A DNA stretch of 64,000 nucleotides from CBDDFS01 sp965227255. Lineage in GTDB: Bacteria; Bacteroidota; Bacteroidia; Flavobacteriales_E; Vicingaceae. Positions 17,595 to 25,870 of this stretch are shown in pieces (the stretch's first letter is position 1; each line of letters starts with the position of its first letter). Under the pieces are notes generated by a model that saw nothing but the letters and a program-made list of their open reading frames with translations, searched no databases and was not told the origin of the DNA. Location: NCBI GenBank assembly GCA_965227255.1, contig CBDDFS010000005.1, positions 1 to 64,000 of the forward strand, read 5' to 3'. Position numbers and translations under genes: made by a program.

Positions 17595-18830
17595 ATGAGT
17601 GAATCCAGCAATGAACAGATATACGATTTTGCCATTGTAGGTGGTGGAATTGTAGGTGCAGCTACGGCATATAAACTTCAAAAAAAGTATCCTGATCTCA
17701 GCATTCTGCTGATTGAGAAAGAAGACCATCTGGCCGATCACCAGACAGGAAATAATTCTGGTGTGATCCATTCAGGACTTTATTACAAACCTGGGTCGGC
17801 CAAGGCTGAAACTTGTGTTGATGGAAGGCATCAGCTGGTAAAGTTTGCTCAAGAACACAATATTCCACATGATGTTTGCGGCAAAGTTGTTGTGGCAACA
17901 GATTCAAGTGAACTGCTTTTTCTAGATAAAATATTCAATAATGGTATTGCGAACAATACCGAAGGAATTGAAAAGATCGATGGAAAAAGAGTGAAGGAAA
18001 TAGAACCCTATGTAGAAGGAATTGCTGGTATTTGGGTTCCTTGTACAGGTATCATCGACTTCCGTGCAGCGACAAATAAAATGGTGGAGCTGGCAATGTA
18101 TGTTCAAGAAAAGAGTAGCCTTAAAATGGGGGAAGAAGTAACTTCTTTCAAAGACGATGGTGAAAAATATCATATCACCACTTCAAAATCCAGCTATAAA
18201 GCCAAAAAAATGATTTTCTGTGCTGGTCTGCAATCAGACAGAATGGCAAAAAAAGACAAGATCTCACTTGACATGAGGATTGTCGGTTTCCGAGGTGATT
18301 ACTACGACTTAACCGAAAAAGGCAAGGAAAAAGTAAAAAACCTGATCTATCCGGTTCCGAATCCTGCCTTCCCTTTCCTCGGAGTTCATTTCACCAGAAT
18401 GACAGATGGTGAAATTGAATGTGGCCCGAATGCCGTGTTTACTTTTAAAAGAGAAGGTTATGGTAAAACTGATTTCGATCTGAAGGACAGCATGGATGCT
18501 CTGAGCTACTCGGGAACATGGAATCTTTTTATGAAACATTGGAAGTTCGGACTGGACGAGTATCGAAGAGCTTTCTCTAAGAAGCTATTCCTTTCGAGAC
18601 TTCAAAAGCTCATTCCCAGCCTTGAAATGGACGACATTAAACCCGGCAGATCAGGAGTTCGGGCTATGGCACTGGGAACTGATGGAAATATGATTGAAGA
18701 TTTCAAAATTGAATACAAGAACAGAAGTATTCACGTTTTGAATGCTCCTTCACCAGCAGCGACAGCCTGCCTGTCAATCGGAGATAAGATCGTGGAAATG
18801 GCAGAAAGCCATTTTAGTCTTCCGAATTAG
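17595..18830 (+). CDS. lhgO: L-2-hydroxyglutarate oxidase
   Basis: A 411-residue FAD enzyme that oxidises L-2-hydroxyglutarate to 2-oxoglutarate, a metabolite-repair reaction at the membrane. The FAD fold is seen in YDFAIVGGGIVGAATAYKL; other family marks are HQTGNNSGVIHSGLYYKPGS, CGKVVVAT, GIAGIWVPCTGIIDFRA, FRGDYYDL, VPNPAFPFLGVHFTRM and GPNAVFTF; the end (GRSGVRAMAL, NAPSPAATACLSIG) closes the FAD site. I chose ATG 17595 because an upstream in-frame TTG lies inside the promoter box. The stop overlaps the stop of the convergent unknown gene by 4 bases. By-product hydroxyglutarate could arise from the TCA enzymes encoded elsewhere in the window, which is inference. Confidence 0.93.
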   Translation: MSESSNEQIYDFAIVGGGIVGAATAYKLQKKYPDLSILLIEKEDHLADHQTGNNSGVIHSGLYYKPGSAKAETCVDGRHQLVKFAQEHNIPHDVCGKVVVATDSSELLFLDKIFNNGIANNTEGIEKIDGKRVKEIEPYVEGIAGIWVPCTGIIDFRAATNKMVELAMYVQEKSSLKMGEEVTSFKDDGEKYHITTSKSSYKAKKMIFCAGLQSDRMAKKDKISLDMRIVGFRGDYYDLTEKGKEKVKNLIYPVPNPAFPFLGVHFTRMTDGEIECGPNAVFTFKREGYGKTDFDLKDSMDALSYSGTWNLFMKHWKFGLDEYRRAFSKKLFLSRLQKLIPSLEMDDIKPGRSGVRAMALGTDGNMIEDFKIEYKNRSIHVLNAPSPAATACLSIGDKIVEMAESHFSLPN

Positions 18831-19354
18831 TTGCTCTTGAATTCATCCCACTCCCACATGAAATGAATCATGGCCTCATCCAGTCTTTTTAAGAATATCG
18901 GATTTGGACTGTTCACATTTTTAAAGTATTCTTCCTGAAAATCATTTAGGTTGTATTTGTGAAAGAAGGCCTTTGACATACCATATACCAGGTTTTTCGA
19001 AGGGTGATTCACCCTTGAAATAAATCCCTGATTCTTTCCTATGGTATTAGACAAAGCCACATAATCAACGTCACACAACTCTGAGACTTTCTCGAGAATC
19101 TTTCTTGACAGCACCTGATCAGTATGCGCAGGGACACTACGTTGCATCTCTTTCAGGTTGGCTGCCAGTGCGATTAAAAGAAAACGATCCGAGTCATTCG
19201 GATCGATGTTTGGGCAATGGATAAATTCAGGCGACTCGTTGACAAGAGCCGCCACTTCCGGAAATCCGTTGTCAATGGTCGACAGGAAATGGTCCACAAA
19301 AATTGTGGCAACCTTGTCTTCTTTTATTTTAGTCTTTCTGAATAACTTTAACAT
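18827..19354 (-). CDS. conserved-looking protein of unknown function
   Basis: A 175-residue, soluble, mostly helical protein that I do not recognise. The start is basic (MLKLFRKTKIKEDK), followed by VATIFVDHFLSTIDNGFPEVAALVNES, a Pro/Asp region (FIHCPNIDPNDSDRF), FLLIALAANLKEMQRSV, and the C-terminal AFFHKYNLNDFQEEYFKNVNSPN. No signal peptide or membrane segment is seen. It has its own perfect promoter box (TAGCTTTG) and, between box and ATG, an inverted repeat that could be an operator or leader hairpin. Its stop overlaps that of lhgO. It might be a regulator of its own promoter, but I see no helix-turn-helix I could defend. Confidence 0.65.
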   Translation of the reverse strand: MLKLFRKTKIKEDKVATIFVDHFLSTIDNGFPEVAALVNESPEFIHCPNIDPNDSDRFLLIALAANLKEMQRSVPAHTDQVLSRKILEKVSELCDVDYVALSNTIGKNQGFISRVNHPSKNLVYGMSKAFFHKYNLNDFQEEYFKNVNSPNPIFLKRLDEAMIHFMWEWDEFKSN

Positions 19355-19356
19355 AA

Positions 19357-19374
19357 CGTAAGCTTTACCTTACG
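19357..19374. repeat. inverted repeat in the leader of the 19354 gene
   Basis: Arms CGTAAG (19357-19362) and CTTACG (19369-19374) with a 6-base centre, positioned between the -7 box and the ATG of the minus-strand gene. It is a possible operator or 5' hairpin. Confidence 0.45.
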
Positions 19375-19379
19375 CAAAA

Positions 19380-19387
19380 CAAAGCTA
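19380..19387 (-). promoter_or_regulatory. -7 box TAGCTTTG of the 19354 gene
   Basis: Perfect TAnnTTTG on the minus strand, 25 bases upstream of the ATG at 19354. No TTG at the expected -33 distance. Confidence 0.5.
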
Positions 19388-19440
19388 TATCAAATCAAAG
19401 GGGCTTCAGGAAATAGAAAAAGTGCTTATCAACAAAGTTA

Positions 19441-20805
19441 TTAACTCCTGTAATCGCTGATATTATAGCCAATGTAGTTCTGAGGAGTGATTACCTTCAG
19501 CTCTTTTTTAACAGCGTCTGACACTTTCAAGGTATCGATGAAATCGTGAATCTCCTTCTTACCTATCTGCTGATTGGTTCTCGTAAGATCCTTCAGCATT
19601 TCATAAGGATTCTTGATTCCTTCTCTTCTAAGAATGGATTGTATTGCTTCAGAGACCACTACCCAATTCTCTTCGAGATCGCGATTCAGTCTTTCTTCAT
19701 TGACAAGCAATTTATTCATTCCTGCAAGAATGGCTTTGAAGGCAATGGCGCTGTGAGCCATAGGCACGCCAATATTCCTGATTACTGTTGAATCAGTCAG
19801 GTCTCTTTGTAATCTTGAAATCGGAAGTTTTGCCGATAAATGCTCAAAGGCAGCATTGGCAATGCCAAGATTTCCTTCTGCATTTTCGAAATCGATTGGA
19901 TTCACTTTATGAGGCATAGCTGATGAGCCAACCTCACCTTCTTTGATTTTTTGCTTGAAATAGCCAAATGAAATATAAGTCCAAACGTCTCTGGAGAAAT
20001 CGATAAGTATTGTGTTTATGCGGCTAAGTGCATCGAATACCGCAGCCAGATTGTCGTAATGTTCGATCTGTGTCGTTGTTTGCTGTCGGGTCAATCCAAG
20101 AGAGTTATAGACATACTCATTGGCGAAAGTAATCCAGTCAATATCCGGATAAGTCACTTTATGAGCATTCATATTACCCGTTGCACCACCGAATTTGCAA
20201 CCTATCTTAATATCATTCAATCTGAATAACTGTGTGTGCAGCCTTTCCGCAAAAACCTGGAATTCTTTACCCAACGTAGTCGGTGAAGCGGGTTGACCGT
20301 GTGTATGAGCCAACATAGGGATGTTTTCCCATTCAGTTGAAAGACTCTCAATCTTAGTAATCACCTCTAGAAGCAGTGGATTTACATAATCGAAAAGAGA
20401 TCTTGAAACACCGTAAGGAACAGCCGTGTTATTGACGTCCTGAGATGTCAATCCAAAATGGATGAATTCTTTGTATTCTCCGAGTCCAAACTCTTCAAAT
20501 TTTTCTTTGAGATAGTATTCAACAGCCTTTACATCGTGATTGGTGACTTTTTCTATCTCCTTTACTCTAAAGGCGGCATGAGCATCAAAGGTTTCATAAA
20601 GAGATCTTACTTTGGGGAACAATGAACGATCCACACCTTCAAGCTGAGGTAATGGAAGTTCAGCCAGCGCAATAAAATATTCAACTTCCACAAGTATCCT
20701 GAAACGGATCAGAGCATATTCTGAATAATAGTTTGAAAGATCTTTTACCTTACTTCTGTACCTTCCATCAACGGGAGATATACTGGTCAACTCACTTAAT
20801 TCCAT
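19441..20805 (-). CDS. purB: adenylosuccinate lyase
   Basis: A 454-residue cytoplasmic lyase that acts twice in purine synthesis: SAICAR to AICAR plus fumarate, and adenylosuccinate to AMP plus fumarate. Marks: LTSISPVDGRYRSKV at the N-terminus, VTNHDVKAVEYYLKEKF, GLTSQDVNNTA, MLAHTHGQPASPTT (catalytic His) and the family signature loop SSAMPHKVNPIDFENAEGN with the catalytic Ser. The ATG at 20805 matches the family start; twelve upstream codons in frame are not conserved-looking and overlap the promoter. IMP dehydrogenase is encoded at 60420 and the two would share the IMP pool. A TAACTTCG box lies just upstream. Confidence 0.96.
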   Translation of the reverse strand: MELSELTSISPVDGRYRSKVKDLSNYYSEYALIRFRILVEVEYFIALAELPLPQLEGVDRSLFPKVRSLYETFDAHAAFRVKEIEKVTNHDVKAVEYYLKEKFEEFGLGEYKEFIHFGLTSQDVNNTAVPYGVSRSLFDYVNPLLLEVITKIESLSTEWENIPMLAHTHGQPASPTTLGKEFQVFAERLHTQLFRLNDIKIGCKFGGATGNMNAHKVTYPDIDWITFANEYVYNSLGLTRQQTTTQIEHYDNLAAVFDALSRINTILIDFSRDVWTYISFGYFKQKIKEGEVGSSAMPHKVNPIDFENAEGNLGIANAAFEHLSAKLPISRLQRDLTDSTVIRNIGVPMAHSAIAFKAILAGMNKLLVNEERLNRDLEENWVVVSEAIQSILRREGIKNPYEMLKDLTRTNQQIGKKEIHDFIDTLKVSDAVKKELKVITPQNYIGYNISDYRS

Positions 20806-20823
20806 TCTATCGCTATTAAAGTG

Positions 20824-20831
20824 CGAAGTTA
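20824..20831 (-). promoter_or_regulatory. putative -7 box TAACTTCG of purB
   Basis: One mismatch to TAnnTTTG, 18 bases before the purB ATG. The TTCG variant recurs at icd, mnmD and the 12557 gene. Confidence 0.35.
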
Positions 20832-20882
20832 GGAAAACCAACGACTTTTTTGACTTAATTTAGAAGCTTTGTCGGTCTATTT

Positions 20883-21659
20883 ATGAGCATTACAGAGCAA
20901 ATCTCAAAGAGTCTTTCAGGCTTCAGAAAAGCCTTCGGTCTTATCTCTAAATACAAATTGCGCTGGATCTATATTCTTCCTTTTCTAATCTACCTACTTA
21001 TATTCACTCTTGGCTTCACCTTGACCAATGGCTTTCATGATTATTTGATGGCAATAGTTGAATCGTGGACCTCAGAATGGGTGGAAGAATATGCATTCCT
21101 CGATACTTTACTCAGTGTATTTTCAGTTTTATTCTGGCTTATAATAAAAATCACCCTATTTATACTCTTGGGTACAATCAGTGGATATATTACCTTGATC
21201 GTTCTGTCGCCTGTATACGCCTGGATCTCTGAGAAAATAGAAGAAGAAGTAAGTGGTGTCTCCTACCCCTCTAACCTTTCAAAGTTTATCAAAGATGTGC
21301 TCAGAGCCATAATCATTGCTTTGAGAAATGGAGGGATTGAATTGGTTTGGACTGTCATTCTTTTCTTCCTGAGCTTCATCCCATTTGTAAATCTCTTTAC
21401 TGCTCCGCTTCTATTTATTATCACGGCTTATTTCTATGGATTCTCCTTTCTTGATTACAGTCATGAACGATTAGGCCTGAGTATGGGAGAAAGCATAAGG
21501 GAAGTCAGGTCGAAGAAGTTTGCCGCAGTTAGCCTGGGGAGCATTTTCCTTTTTCTGAATATGATTCCCTGGATCGGACCGCTTATAGCTAGTCTGATAT
21601 CTTTTCACCTGATTATATCAGGAACACTTCTAGTATTGGAGAAAGACAGAACTATTTAG
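20883..21659 (+). CDS. EI24-domain (CysZ-like) inner membrane protein
   Basis: A 258-residue membrane protein of the EI24 family (which includes CysZ). Four to six hydrophobic helices: WIYILPFLIYLLIFTLGF, VLFWLIIKITLFILLG, LVWTVILFFLSFIPFVN, LLFIITAYFYGFSFLDY and MIPWIGPLIASLISFHLI. The family signature PVYAWISEKIEEEV (amphipathic, after the second helix) and YGFSFLDYSHER are present. CysZ imports sulfate; no cys genes are nearby, so the substrate here is unknown. It is divergent from purB with 77 bases between starts, and its stop overlaps that of the DUF6438 lipoprotein gene by 4 bases. Confidence 0.82.
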   Translation: MSITEQISKSLSGFRKAFGLISKYKLRWIYILPFLIYLLIFTLGFTLTNGFHDYLMAIVESWTSEWVEEYAFLDTLLSVFSVLFWLIIKITLFILLGTISGYITLIVLSPVYAWISEKIEEEVSGVSYPSNLSKFIKDVLRAIIIALRNGGIELVWTVILFFLSFIPFVNLFTAPLLFIITAYFYGFSFLDYSHERLGLSMGESIREVRSKKFAAVSLGSIFLFLNMIPWIGPLIASLISFHLIISGTLLVLEKDRTI

Positions 21660-22186
21660 TCCTTCGTAGTAGGAGGTGCCGGAGGATTTGGCATTTCCAT
21701 GCTCGTTTCCTTCCACTCTAGATTCAGCAGAATTCCATCTAAAAATTTACCGAAATCAACCAATTCTTTAGGCGTGTTGAATCGGGCATGCACACTTTTC
21801 ATCTCTTCATTGTTGGCCAACTGGAATGTCATGGACGGGACATCAGTAACACCCGGATCATCGTAAACTTCATCCATCTCATAGTAGCCTATTTTACTGG
21901 CTTCATCCGTGATCATTTTGGCCTGTTCCGGACTTAATTTGGCCTCATAAGTTCCAATCAGATCAACAAATTTTCTACCTTCATAATAGGCTTCACCATT
22001 TCTCTTTACCACCACTTTAAACGAAGGACAAGTTCCGTAACAAAGGCTGCGTTCGAAGGTCAGAAAATATTCGGTAATTGATAGAGCTGGTCTTCCCTGA
22101 GGCACAGTGCTACTTTCTTCCTGTGTCTTTTTTGTACTGTTGCACGCAAGCAATATCGTGACCGAAAGAAGATAAATCCACTTCAT
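21656..22186 (-). CDS. DUF6438 lipoprotein
   Basis: A 176-residue lipoprotein: MKWIYLLSVTILLACNST with Cys15 as lipidation site, a Ser/Thr/Glu linker, then a DUF6438 domain (residues 38-155) marked by SLCYGTCPSFKVVVKRNGEAYYEG, where the CxxxC pair could form a disulfide. A Pro-rich end (MPNPPAPPTTKD) follows. The function of the family is unknown. I chose ATG 22186 because it gives the lipobox; an upstream in-frame ATG lies within yidC. It begins 4 bases after the yidC stop, so it is co-transcribed and likely translationally coupled with yidC. Confidence 0.8.
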   Translation of the reverse strand: MKWIYLLSVTILLACNSTKKTQEESSTVPQGRPALSITEYFLTFERSLCYGTCPSFKVVVKRNGEAYYEGRKFVDLIGTYEAKLSPEQAKMITDEASKIGYYEMDEVYDDPGVTDVPSMTFQLANNEEMKSVHARFNTPKELVDFGKFLDGILLNLEWKETSMEMPNPPAPPTTKD

Positions 22187-22190
22187 TTTT

Positions 22191-24095
22191 TTATTTTTTT
22201 GGTGGCTCATAGCCCCTTTGTTTCGCCATTTCTTCAAGTCGTTTTTGAAACCTCGACTTTTTCTGACTCGCCGGTTTAGCCTTATTCATCTGAATCTGCT
22301 TGTGAATTTTATCCTCATCAATAAACCAGTTCTTAATAGCTAGCATTTGGCCCATTGACATCAGGTTCGCAACAAAGTAATAATAACTCAAACCAGATGA
22401 GTATTTATTGAAGAAGACAAGCATCATTACCGGCATGAGATACATCATGATCTTCATTTGAGTTGCCATCATTTCACTGGTCCCTCCACCGGCATCCATT
22501 CCCATTTGCCCACTATTAATCCTTGTGTAGAAGACCATGGAAATAGCCATCAAAAGAGTAAAACCACTCACATGTTGACCGTAGAGAGGAATTTCAAACG
22601 GCAAATAGAATAATACATCATAACTCGAAAGGTCGGTTGCCCATAAGAAAGCCTGTTGCCTCAATTCAATGGATGCTGGAAAGAATCGGAACATAGCAAG
22701 AAGAATTGGCATCTGTATCAGCATTGGTACACAACCCGCCAATGGATTTACACCCGCTGATCTGTATAGTGCCATAGTAGCTTGCTGCTTTTTCATTGCA
22801 TCGTTACTATGCTTGTCTGAGATCTCTTTAATCTCCGGCTTAAGCACCTTCATTTTAGCGCTACTCAGGTAGGTCTTCCACGTTACAGGGAATAGCAACA
22901 TCTTAATAAAGATTGTCATCAGCAAAATGATAATCCCATAATTCAAGTCAAATCCATCCAGGAAATTGAACGTTGGAATTACCAGCCATTCGTTTACCCA
23001 ACCAAATATCCCCCATCCGAGAGGAATAAGAGATTCCAAACCTATATCAAGATCTTCAAGGGTTTGAAAGTGATTCGGTCCAAAGAAAAATGACATGGCA
23101 AAATTCTCATCCTTCATATGACTGAAAGGAATTGATACAGAAGCTGACATGTTTCCAACGTAATCTGAATTCTCATCTACAGAGGTCTCAACGCTGGCAT
23201 TATACTTATCAAAATTATCCTTAGCTATGATGGTCGAGTTAAAATACTGCTGTTTGAATGAGATCCATTCTATCGAAGCAACCAGATCCTCCTTTTCATT
23301 TCCGGTCAAACTGAGATCGTCGGCATCCTCATCAGTGTATTTGTAGAACACATTCGAATAGTTTCTCTGATTCTCAAGGTTATTTTCCTGAGAAGGAGTC
23401 TTCATATTCCAGTTAAGCGCAAGCTCATCACCTCTGTGATCAATGACCTGATCCATGTTCGTCAATCGTATATCAAGATTAACTATAAATCCACTGGCTT
23501 CTATCTTATAAATGAATGAAAGCGATTGGCTCCGGTCATTTGTTTTCAATGTATAGATAAGGGTGTAGCTGTCACCACCGGTCAACACCCTGCTCTCTCC
23601 TTCTTCTTCAAAATAGAGCTCATCGGTAAAGATGTTCTTATTCGAATTCGTAAAGAAATTCAGATTGAAATTGCTAGACTCGGCTTCAAACAATACCAGA
23701 GGAGTGCTGTCAGAACGCTTGTAATTCTTCAGGTTGGTTGAAACGATCTTACCACCCTTGTTGGAAAAGGTCAGTATCAGGTCATCTGTTTCTATGGTAG
23801 TGAGTTTTTCTTCACCTTCCGAAGCATTAGAAAATTCTCCAAATAGTTGGTTTTGCTGAATGTTTTTTAATGAATCGTTTAAAACGCTGTGCGTCTCAAT
23901 AATAGGCTCGGGATCAGGAATGGCCTCAATGGCTTCCTTTAATTGCTGCGTTTCCTGCGCTGCCTCCACCTTTGCGATAGAGTCCTGTTTCGCTTTGGCG
24001 GCATCTAGTTCTTCCTGAGAAGGAGAGGTCATGATACTATAAGTGATCAAAATTGCTCCGATCAGTATCAGACCTATAAATGAATTTTTATCCAT
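22191..24095 (-). CDS. yidC: membrane protein insertase YidC
   Basis: A 634-residue inner-membrane insertase that places proteins into the membrane alone or with SecYEG. An N-terminal helix (SFIGLILIGAILITYSIM) is followed by the large periplasmic beta-sandwich (about residues 25-355; TIETDDLILTFSNKGGKIVS, GGDSYTLIYTLKTND), then the five-helix insertase core: YGIIILLMTIFIKMLLFPVTW (its Lys in place of the usual Arg), MKVLKPEIKEI, GCVPMLIQMPILLAMFRFFP, and YLMPVMMLVFFNKYSSGLSYYYF. The C-terminus is basic and contains QKKSRFQKRLEEMAKQRG. The long P1 domain is as in other Bacteroidota. It lies downstream of pyrG and has its own TATCTTTG box. Confidence 0.96.
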   Translation of the reverse strand: MDKNSFIGLILIGAILITYSIMTSPSQEELDAAKAKQDSIAKVEAAQETQQLKEAIEAIPDPEPIIETHSVLNDSLKNIQQNQLFGEFSNASEGEEKLTTIETDDLILTFSNKGGKIVSTNLKNYKRSDSTPLVLFEAESSNFNLNFFTNSNKNIFTDELYFEEEGESRVLTGGDSYTLIYTLKTNDRSQSLSFIYKIEASGFIVNLDIRLTNMDQVIDHRGDELALNWNMKTPSQENNLENQRNYSNVFYKYTDEDADDLSLTGNEKEDLVASIEWISFKQQYFNSTIIAKDNFDKYNASVETSVDENSDYVGNMSASVSIPFSHMKDENFAMSFFFGPNHFQTLEDLDIGLESLIPLGWGIFGWVNEWLVIPTFNFLDGFDLNYGIIILLMTIFIKMLLFPVTWKTYLSSAKMKVLKPEIKEISDKHSNDAMKKQQATMALYRSAGVNPLAGCVPMLIQMPILLAMFRFFPASIELRQQAFLWATDLSSYDVLFYLPFEIPLYGQHVSGFTLLMAISMVFYTRINSGQMGMDAGGGTSEMMATQMKIMMYLMPVMMLVFFNKYSSGLSYYYFVANLMSMGQMLAIKNWFIDEDKIHKQIQMNKAKPASQKKSRFQKRLEEMAKQRGYEPPKK

Positions 24096-24120
24096 GTAAA
24101 GAGGAAAATTATTAAGTGCG

Positions 24121-24128
24121 CAAAGATA
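24121..24128 (-). promoter_or_regulatory. -7 box TATCTTTG of yidC
   Basis: Perfect TAnnTTTG in the pyrG-yidC gap, 25 bases before the yidC ATG. Confidence 0.5.
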
Positions 24129-24167
24129 GATTTACTAAGTGAAATAGAATCGAAAAGTGCCCAGAAA

Positions 24168-25790
24168 TCAGGGTGCTACTTCAACTTTCTCTTTTAGAGC
24201 TGCCTTGACGAAAGAAACGAAGAGCGGGTGCGGATGGTAAACCGTGCTTTTATATTCGGGGTGAAACTGAACCCCGATAAACCAAGGATGGTCCTTGATC
24301 TCCATTACCTCAACCAAATTAGCATTTGGATTTTTTCCTGCGGCAATCATACCATTCGCCTCATATTGTTCAAGGTAAGAGTTATTGAACTCGTACCGAT
24401 GCCTGTGACGTTCTGAAACATCTTCAGCACCGTATACATCAAAAGTTTTGGTGTTCTTTTCAACGTGACATGGATAAGCCCCCAACCTCATAGTTCCACC
24501 CATGTCGGTAATACTTTTCTGATCTTCCATCAGATCGATCACAGGATGAGCTGTAGACTCATCAACTTCAGTGGAATTAGCCCCATCTAATCCGAGAACG
24601 TTTCTCCCAAATTCGATCACTGCACACTGCATTCCAAGACAAATACCCAGGAATGGTACCTTATTGGTTCTGGCATATTTCACCGTACATATTTTTCCTT
24701 CGATGCCTCTTTTACCAAAACCAGGCGCTACAAGAATTCCATTGAGATCTCCAAGCAATTCTTCCGCTGTTTCTTCATTCACACTCTCAGAGTGAATCCA
24801 TTTGATATTCACCTTGCAGTTATTGGCAGCACCGGCGTGAACAAAAGATTCAGCAATCGATTTGTAAGAGTCCTTTAACTCTATATACTTTCCAACCAAG
24901 CCAATAGTTGTTTCTGAAACAGGCTTTTTCAGCTGGTCCACGAAGTTCTTCCATGGTTCCATATTTCGTGCTTCTTCATAAGGAAGGCCCAATTTCTTCA
25001 ATACTGCTGTATCCAGATTCTCTTTGGCCATTAGTAATGGCACCTCATAGATGGTACTTACGTCTCTTGACTCAATAACAGCATCCGGAGTAATGTTACA
25101 GAATAGTGCAACTTTCTCTCTGATAGACTGATTCAACTTTCTTTCAGTTCTAAGGACAAGGATATCGGGCTGTACTCCCAACTCAAGCAATGCCTTAACA
25201 CTATGCTGAGTGGGCTTCGTTTTTAATTCACCTGAAGCCGCCAGATAAGGCACAAGAGTCAGGTGAATTCCAATACAGTTCGCACCCATTTCCCATTTCA
25301 TCTGTCGAAATGCTTCCACAAAAGGCAGGGATTCAATATCACCAACAGTTCCACCTATTTCAGTGATCACAAAGTCATAATCACCCGTATTACCTAAGAT
25401 TTTTATTCTCTCCTTGATCTCATCAGTAATGTGAGGAATGATCTGAACAGTCTTGCCAAGATATTCACCTTCTCTTTCCTTATTGATGACACTCTGATAG
25501 ATTCTTCCTGTTGTGACATTGTTTGCCTGAGAAGTAGGCGTATCAAGAAATCTTTCGTAATGTCCCAGATCCAGATCAGTCTCAGCACCGTCGTCTGTTA
25601 CAAAGCATTCTCCATGCTCATAAGGATTTAATGTACCCGGATCCACATTGATATATGGATCAAGTTTTTGAATAGTAACACGATAACCCCTCGCCTGAAG
25701 GAGTCTGGCGAGAGATGCGGCAATAATTCCCTTCCCTAAAGAAGAGGTTACACCACCTGTGACAAAAATGTATTTTACCTGCTGAGACAA
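24168..25790 (-). CDS. pyrG: CTP synthase
   Basis: A 540-residue enzyme that makes CTP from UTP, ATP and glutamine. Synthetase part 1-270: YIFVTGGVTSSLGKGI (P-loop-like start), KLDPYINVDPGTLNPYEHGE, VTEIGGTVGDIESLPF, KTKPTQHSVKALLE. Glutaminase part 290-535: FLGICLGMQCAVIEF with the nucleophile Cys, and VQFHPEYKS with the His-Glu pair. The ORF begins with TTG 25790; the residues after it align with the normal family start two or three residues in, and no ATG is available upstream in frame, so TTG is most likely the real start. A perfect TAGTTTTG box lies 29 bases upstream. Confidence 0.96.
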   Translation of the reverse strand: MSQQVKYIFVTGGVTSSLGKGIIAASLARLLQARGYRVTIQKLDPYINVDPGTLNPYEHGECFVTDDGAETDLDLGHYERFLDTPTSQANNVTTGRIYQSVINKEREGEYLGKTVQIIPHITDEIKERIKILGNTGDYDFVITEIGGTVGDIESLPFVEAFRQMKWEMGANCIGIHLTLVPYLAASGELKTKPTQHSVKALLELGVQPDILVLRTERKLNQSIREKVALFCNITPDAVIESRDVSTIYEVPLLMAKENLDTAVLKKLGLPYEEARNMEPWKNFVDQLKKPVSETTIGLVGKYIELKDSYKSIAESFVHAGAANNCKVNIKWIHSESVNEETAEELLGDLNGILVAPGFGKRGIEGKICTVKYARTNKVPFLGICLGMQCAVIEFGRNVLGLDGANSTEVDESTAHPVIDLMEDQKSITDMGGTMRLGAYPCHVEKNTKTFDVYGAEDVSERHRHRYEFNNSYLEQYEANGMIAAGKNPNANLVEVMEIKDHPWFIGVQFHPEYKSTVYHPHPLFVSFVKAALKEKVEVAP

Positions 25791-25819
25791 ACTAGATTTA
25801 CATCCGATTTTTCAGCCTT

Positions 25820-25827
25820 CAAAACTA
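25820..25827 (-). promoter_or_regulatory. -7 box TAGTTTTG of pyrG
   Basis: Perfect TAnnTTTG on the minus strand, 29 bases before the TTG start at 25790. Confidence 0.45.
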
Positions 25828-25870
25828 AAAATATTAATCCGTTTTCGGGGACTATTGTTGAAAAGAATAC

